From Caenimonas aquaedulcis (GTDB lineage: Bacteria; Pseudomonadota; Gammaproteobacteria; Burkholderiales; Burkholderiaceae_C): 64,000 bases of DNA. Shown piece by piece: positions 62,773-64,000 of the stretch (positions within the stretch are counted from its first letter, which is position 1; each line of letters begins with the position of its first letter). Made by a program: the position numbers and the translations under genes. The notes under the pieces were generated by a model that saw only the letters and a program-made list of their open reading frames with translations, was not told the origin of the DNA and made no database searches. The stretch covers positions 4,368,618 through 4,432,617 of the forward strand of contig NZ_JADWYS010000001.1 of NCBI RefSeq assembly GCF_015831345.1, given 5' to 3'.

Positions 62773-63093
62773 ATGTTCGCTCTTGCCCTTGGGATCGTCG
62801 CTTCGCTGTTGGGCGCATTCTTCTTCGGCTTCGCCATCCTGTTTCTCATCCAGGGTCATGTTCAGGCGGCGCTCGGTGGCTTCGTGGTGGCCGCAGTTTT
62901 TGGGATGATGCTGTGGGCGCTTTGGGTCTCCAAAGCCCGGCCCCCGGTCCTCTCTTCAGTGGACCGCATCCACAAGCCTTTTGCGTTGATCAGGGACGTC
63001 TTGCGGGCGTATCCCGGGGCGGCCGGCAAAGTCGGTGCCGGTCTCATGATCCTGATCCTCTTGTTGGGCTTGGTGGGTTGGCTGGTGCGATGA
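62773..63093 (+). CDS. small membrane protein, 106 aa
   Basis: Hydrophobic protein with two N-terminal membrane segments (about 3-27 and 32-52), a short basic loop (ARPPVLSSVDRIHKPF) and a C-terminal segment (about 84-105) ending GLVGWLVR. No family recognised. It follows the DUF1294 fusion gene by 57 bases and precedes a lipoprotein gene by 43, all in one direction, so it may share their transcript. Confidence 0.55.
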   Translation: MFALALGIVASLLGAFFFGFAILFLIQGHVQAALGGFVVAAVFGMMLWALWVSKARPPVLSSVDRIHKPFALIRDVLRAYPGAAGKVGAGLMILILLLGLVGWLVR

Positions 63094-63136
63094 AAATTGG
63101 TTGGAGCCATTCCTCCGAACTTTCGTGGGTACCTCC

Positions 63137-63598
63137 ATGCGCCTGATGACTTCCCTTCTCGCCGTTGCAGCCTGTCTCGTCGCCTGCGGGGGAAATGACG
63201 CACATGAGGCAAGCACCACCATCGAGATGGCGGGCAAGCAATTGGCCGTCCAGGACGTGCTGGTGAACTGGGACACGTCGCCGCAGGGCTTTCCGCTTGG
63301 GCCGTGCCTGAACTTCATGGTCGTCAGCACGATCGCCGCCGATTCCGCTCCGTTTCCTGCGGGTGTGGTTCCAACGATTGCAACGGTCAACCACGAGGAC
63401 GCGGCCCTTTGGTCTGGAAGCATCGTGGGGAGCGAAATCCTGGTCTCAGGAGACCGGGTTCGCGCCGTGACGCGCGGGTGCGCGCCGCCGGCCGTGGTGG
63501 AAGGCATGCCGCTCGACGTCGTCTTCCAGATGTCCGGGCCCAACGATGAGATTCAGTTTCTGGCTTCACCCGCAACCGCGTTGCGCAGGACGTTTTGA
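63137..63598 (+). CDS. small lipoprotein, 153 aa
   Basis: Exported lipoprotein starting MRLMTSLLAVAACLVACGGN, with the lipobox LVAC and lipidated Cys17. The mature part is short and beta-rich, with two further Cys (GPCLNFMV and RGCAPP) that may form a disulfide. No family recognised. ATG 63137 was chosen because it starts the signal peptide directly; an in-frame codon 12 residues upstream would place basic and hydrophobic residues wrongly. Confidence 0.6.
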   Translation: MRLMTSLLAVAACLVACGGNDAHEASTTIEMAGKQLAVQDVLVNWDTSPQGFPLGPCLNFMVVSTIAADSAPFPAGVVPTIATVNHEDAALWSGSIVGSEILVSGDRVRAVTRGCAPPAVVEGMPLDVVFQMSGPNDEIQFLASPATALRRTF

Positions 63599-63759
63599 TT
63601 GCATCGGCTCAAGGCGCCCGATGCCTGCGCGGCGCCGTCAATCTCCTCGAAGAGCGTTACAAATCGTTCGACATCACGCGACCGATAGCGAGCAGTATCC
63701 CAATTGATACCCCGTTGATGCGGCCCGCCATTGCCCTCACCCAATCGTTCTATCAGCGT

Positions 63760-64000
63760 ATGAATACAACCTTCACTGCCCGGGTACGTCGTGGTCTGGG
63801 CCGACTGGCTCAACTGGTTCTCTTGCCAGCCGTTCTGGCCTATGGGCTCGCCGCGCCGTCCGCGAAAGCATCAGTGGCCGCGCCGCCCGTCATCTACATT
63901 CAGGCGATAGATCCGGTTCTGGCGGGGCTCAATGGAGCGCCGGTTTTCACGTGGAGAACCGATGGCCGCCCGTTGCAATTCGGTGGCGGTGTGGATCGAA
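63760..64000 (+). CDS. secreted protein, 5' part only
   Basis: An open frame starting ATG at 63760 runs off the right edge. It reads MNTTFTARVRRGLGRLAQLV, then LLPAVLAYGLAAPSAKASVA, a normal signal peptide with cleavage near KASVA, followed by APPVIYIQAIDPVLAG. An in-frame ATG at 63718 would add 14 residues ahead of the signal. No domain can be recognised in the 80 codons seen. The 160-base gap before it shows nothing else. Confidence 0.5.
   Translation, partial: MNTTFTARVRRGLGRLAQLVLLPAVLAYGLAAPSAKASVAAPPVIYIQAIDPVLAGLNGAPVFTWRTDGRPLQFGGGVDR

Noticed and set aside
63553..63813. 86-codon minus-strand frame near the right edge
   Set aside because: Overlaps the lipoprotein end and the start of the secreted protein on the opposite strand, has no clear ribosome site and no family resemblance.

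Overview
The window looks like chromosomal DNA of a betaproteobacterium of the order Burkholderiales, most likely Comamonadaceae (Variovorax/Ramlibacter-like). The evidence is very high GC, eight Bug/TctC-type periplasmic receptors in 64 kb, many LysR regulators, and gene sets typical of soil and water heterotrophs. This placement is inference from gene content. I saw no rRNA, tRNA, CRISPR array, insertion sequence or prophage.

Layout. 1-5.4 kb: a glycerol-phosphate importer operon (ugpE cut by the window edge, ugpA, ugpB) with an sn-glycerol-1-phosphate dehydrogenase, divergent from a SorC regulator, with a perfect palindrome between them. 5.4-7.6 kb: an anaerobic sulfatase-maturase-type radical SAM protein, a small unknown ORF and a secreted crystallin-like protein. 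7.7-12.8 kb: a signalling block (PAS hybrid kinase, DUF1345 membrane protein, NarL-type regulator, second kinase). 13.4-17.0 kb: a LysR regulator divergent from a tightly coupled AtuA-like/Bug operon. 17.2-17.9 kb: a TumE/TumA-like toxin-antitoxin pair behind a palindromic operator. 17.9-26.5 kb: a lipoprotein, an M14-type deacylase, a VWA protein with an ATP-grasp-like neighbour, a methyltransferase, two small heat-shock proteins and an ABC1/UbiB kinase-like protein. 26.5-29.8 kb: small regulators and unknown genes, including a ~140-bp duplicated leader in front of two genes and a LexA-type SOS box in front of an unknown gene. 30-33.5 kb: an RTX-type exported protein and an ECF41 sigma factor with its carboxymuconolactone-decarboxylase-like target, which carries an ECF41-type promoter.

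33.8-55.3 kb is a catabolic region. The first operon carries a ketopantoate-reductase-like enzyme, class II aldolase, 5-carboxymethyl-2-hydroxymuconate isomerase-like protein, cupin, Bug receptor and 2-hydroxyacid dehydrogenase. Next come four more Bug receptors and a LysR regulator. A compact nine-gene operon (44263-53375) follows: flavin reductase-like protein, two class III CoA-transferases, MmgE/PrpD, two crotonases, two Bug receptors and a thiolase-like protein. It is closed by an opposing SDR and a LysR regulator. Together these suggest uptake of organic acids, CoA activation, hydration and thiolytic or reverse-Claisen cleavage. The substrate cannot be read from the sequence.

55.3-64 kb holds housekeeping and surface genes: DUF1810, a Tat-exported dienelactone hydrolase-like enzyme, a PLD-like protein, a pirin, a large secreted beta-structured protein of visibly different composition, a cold-shock/DUF1294 fusion, a small membrane protein, a lipoprotein and a secreted protein cut by the window end.
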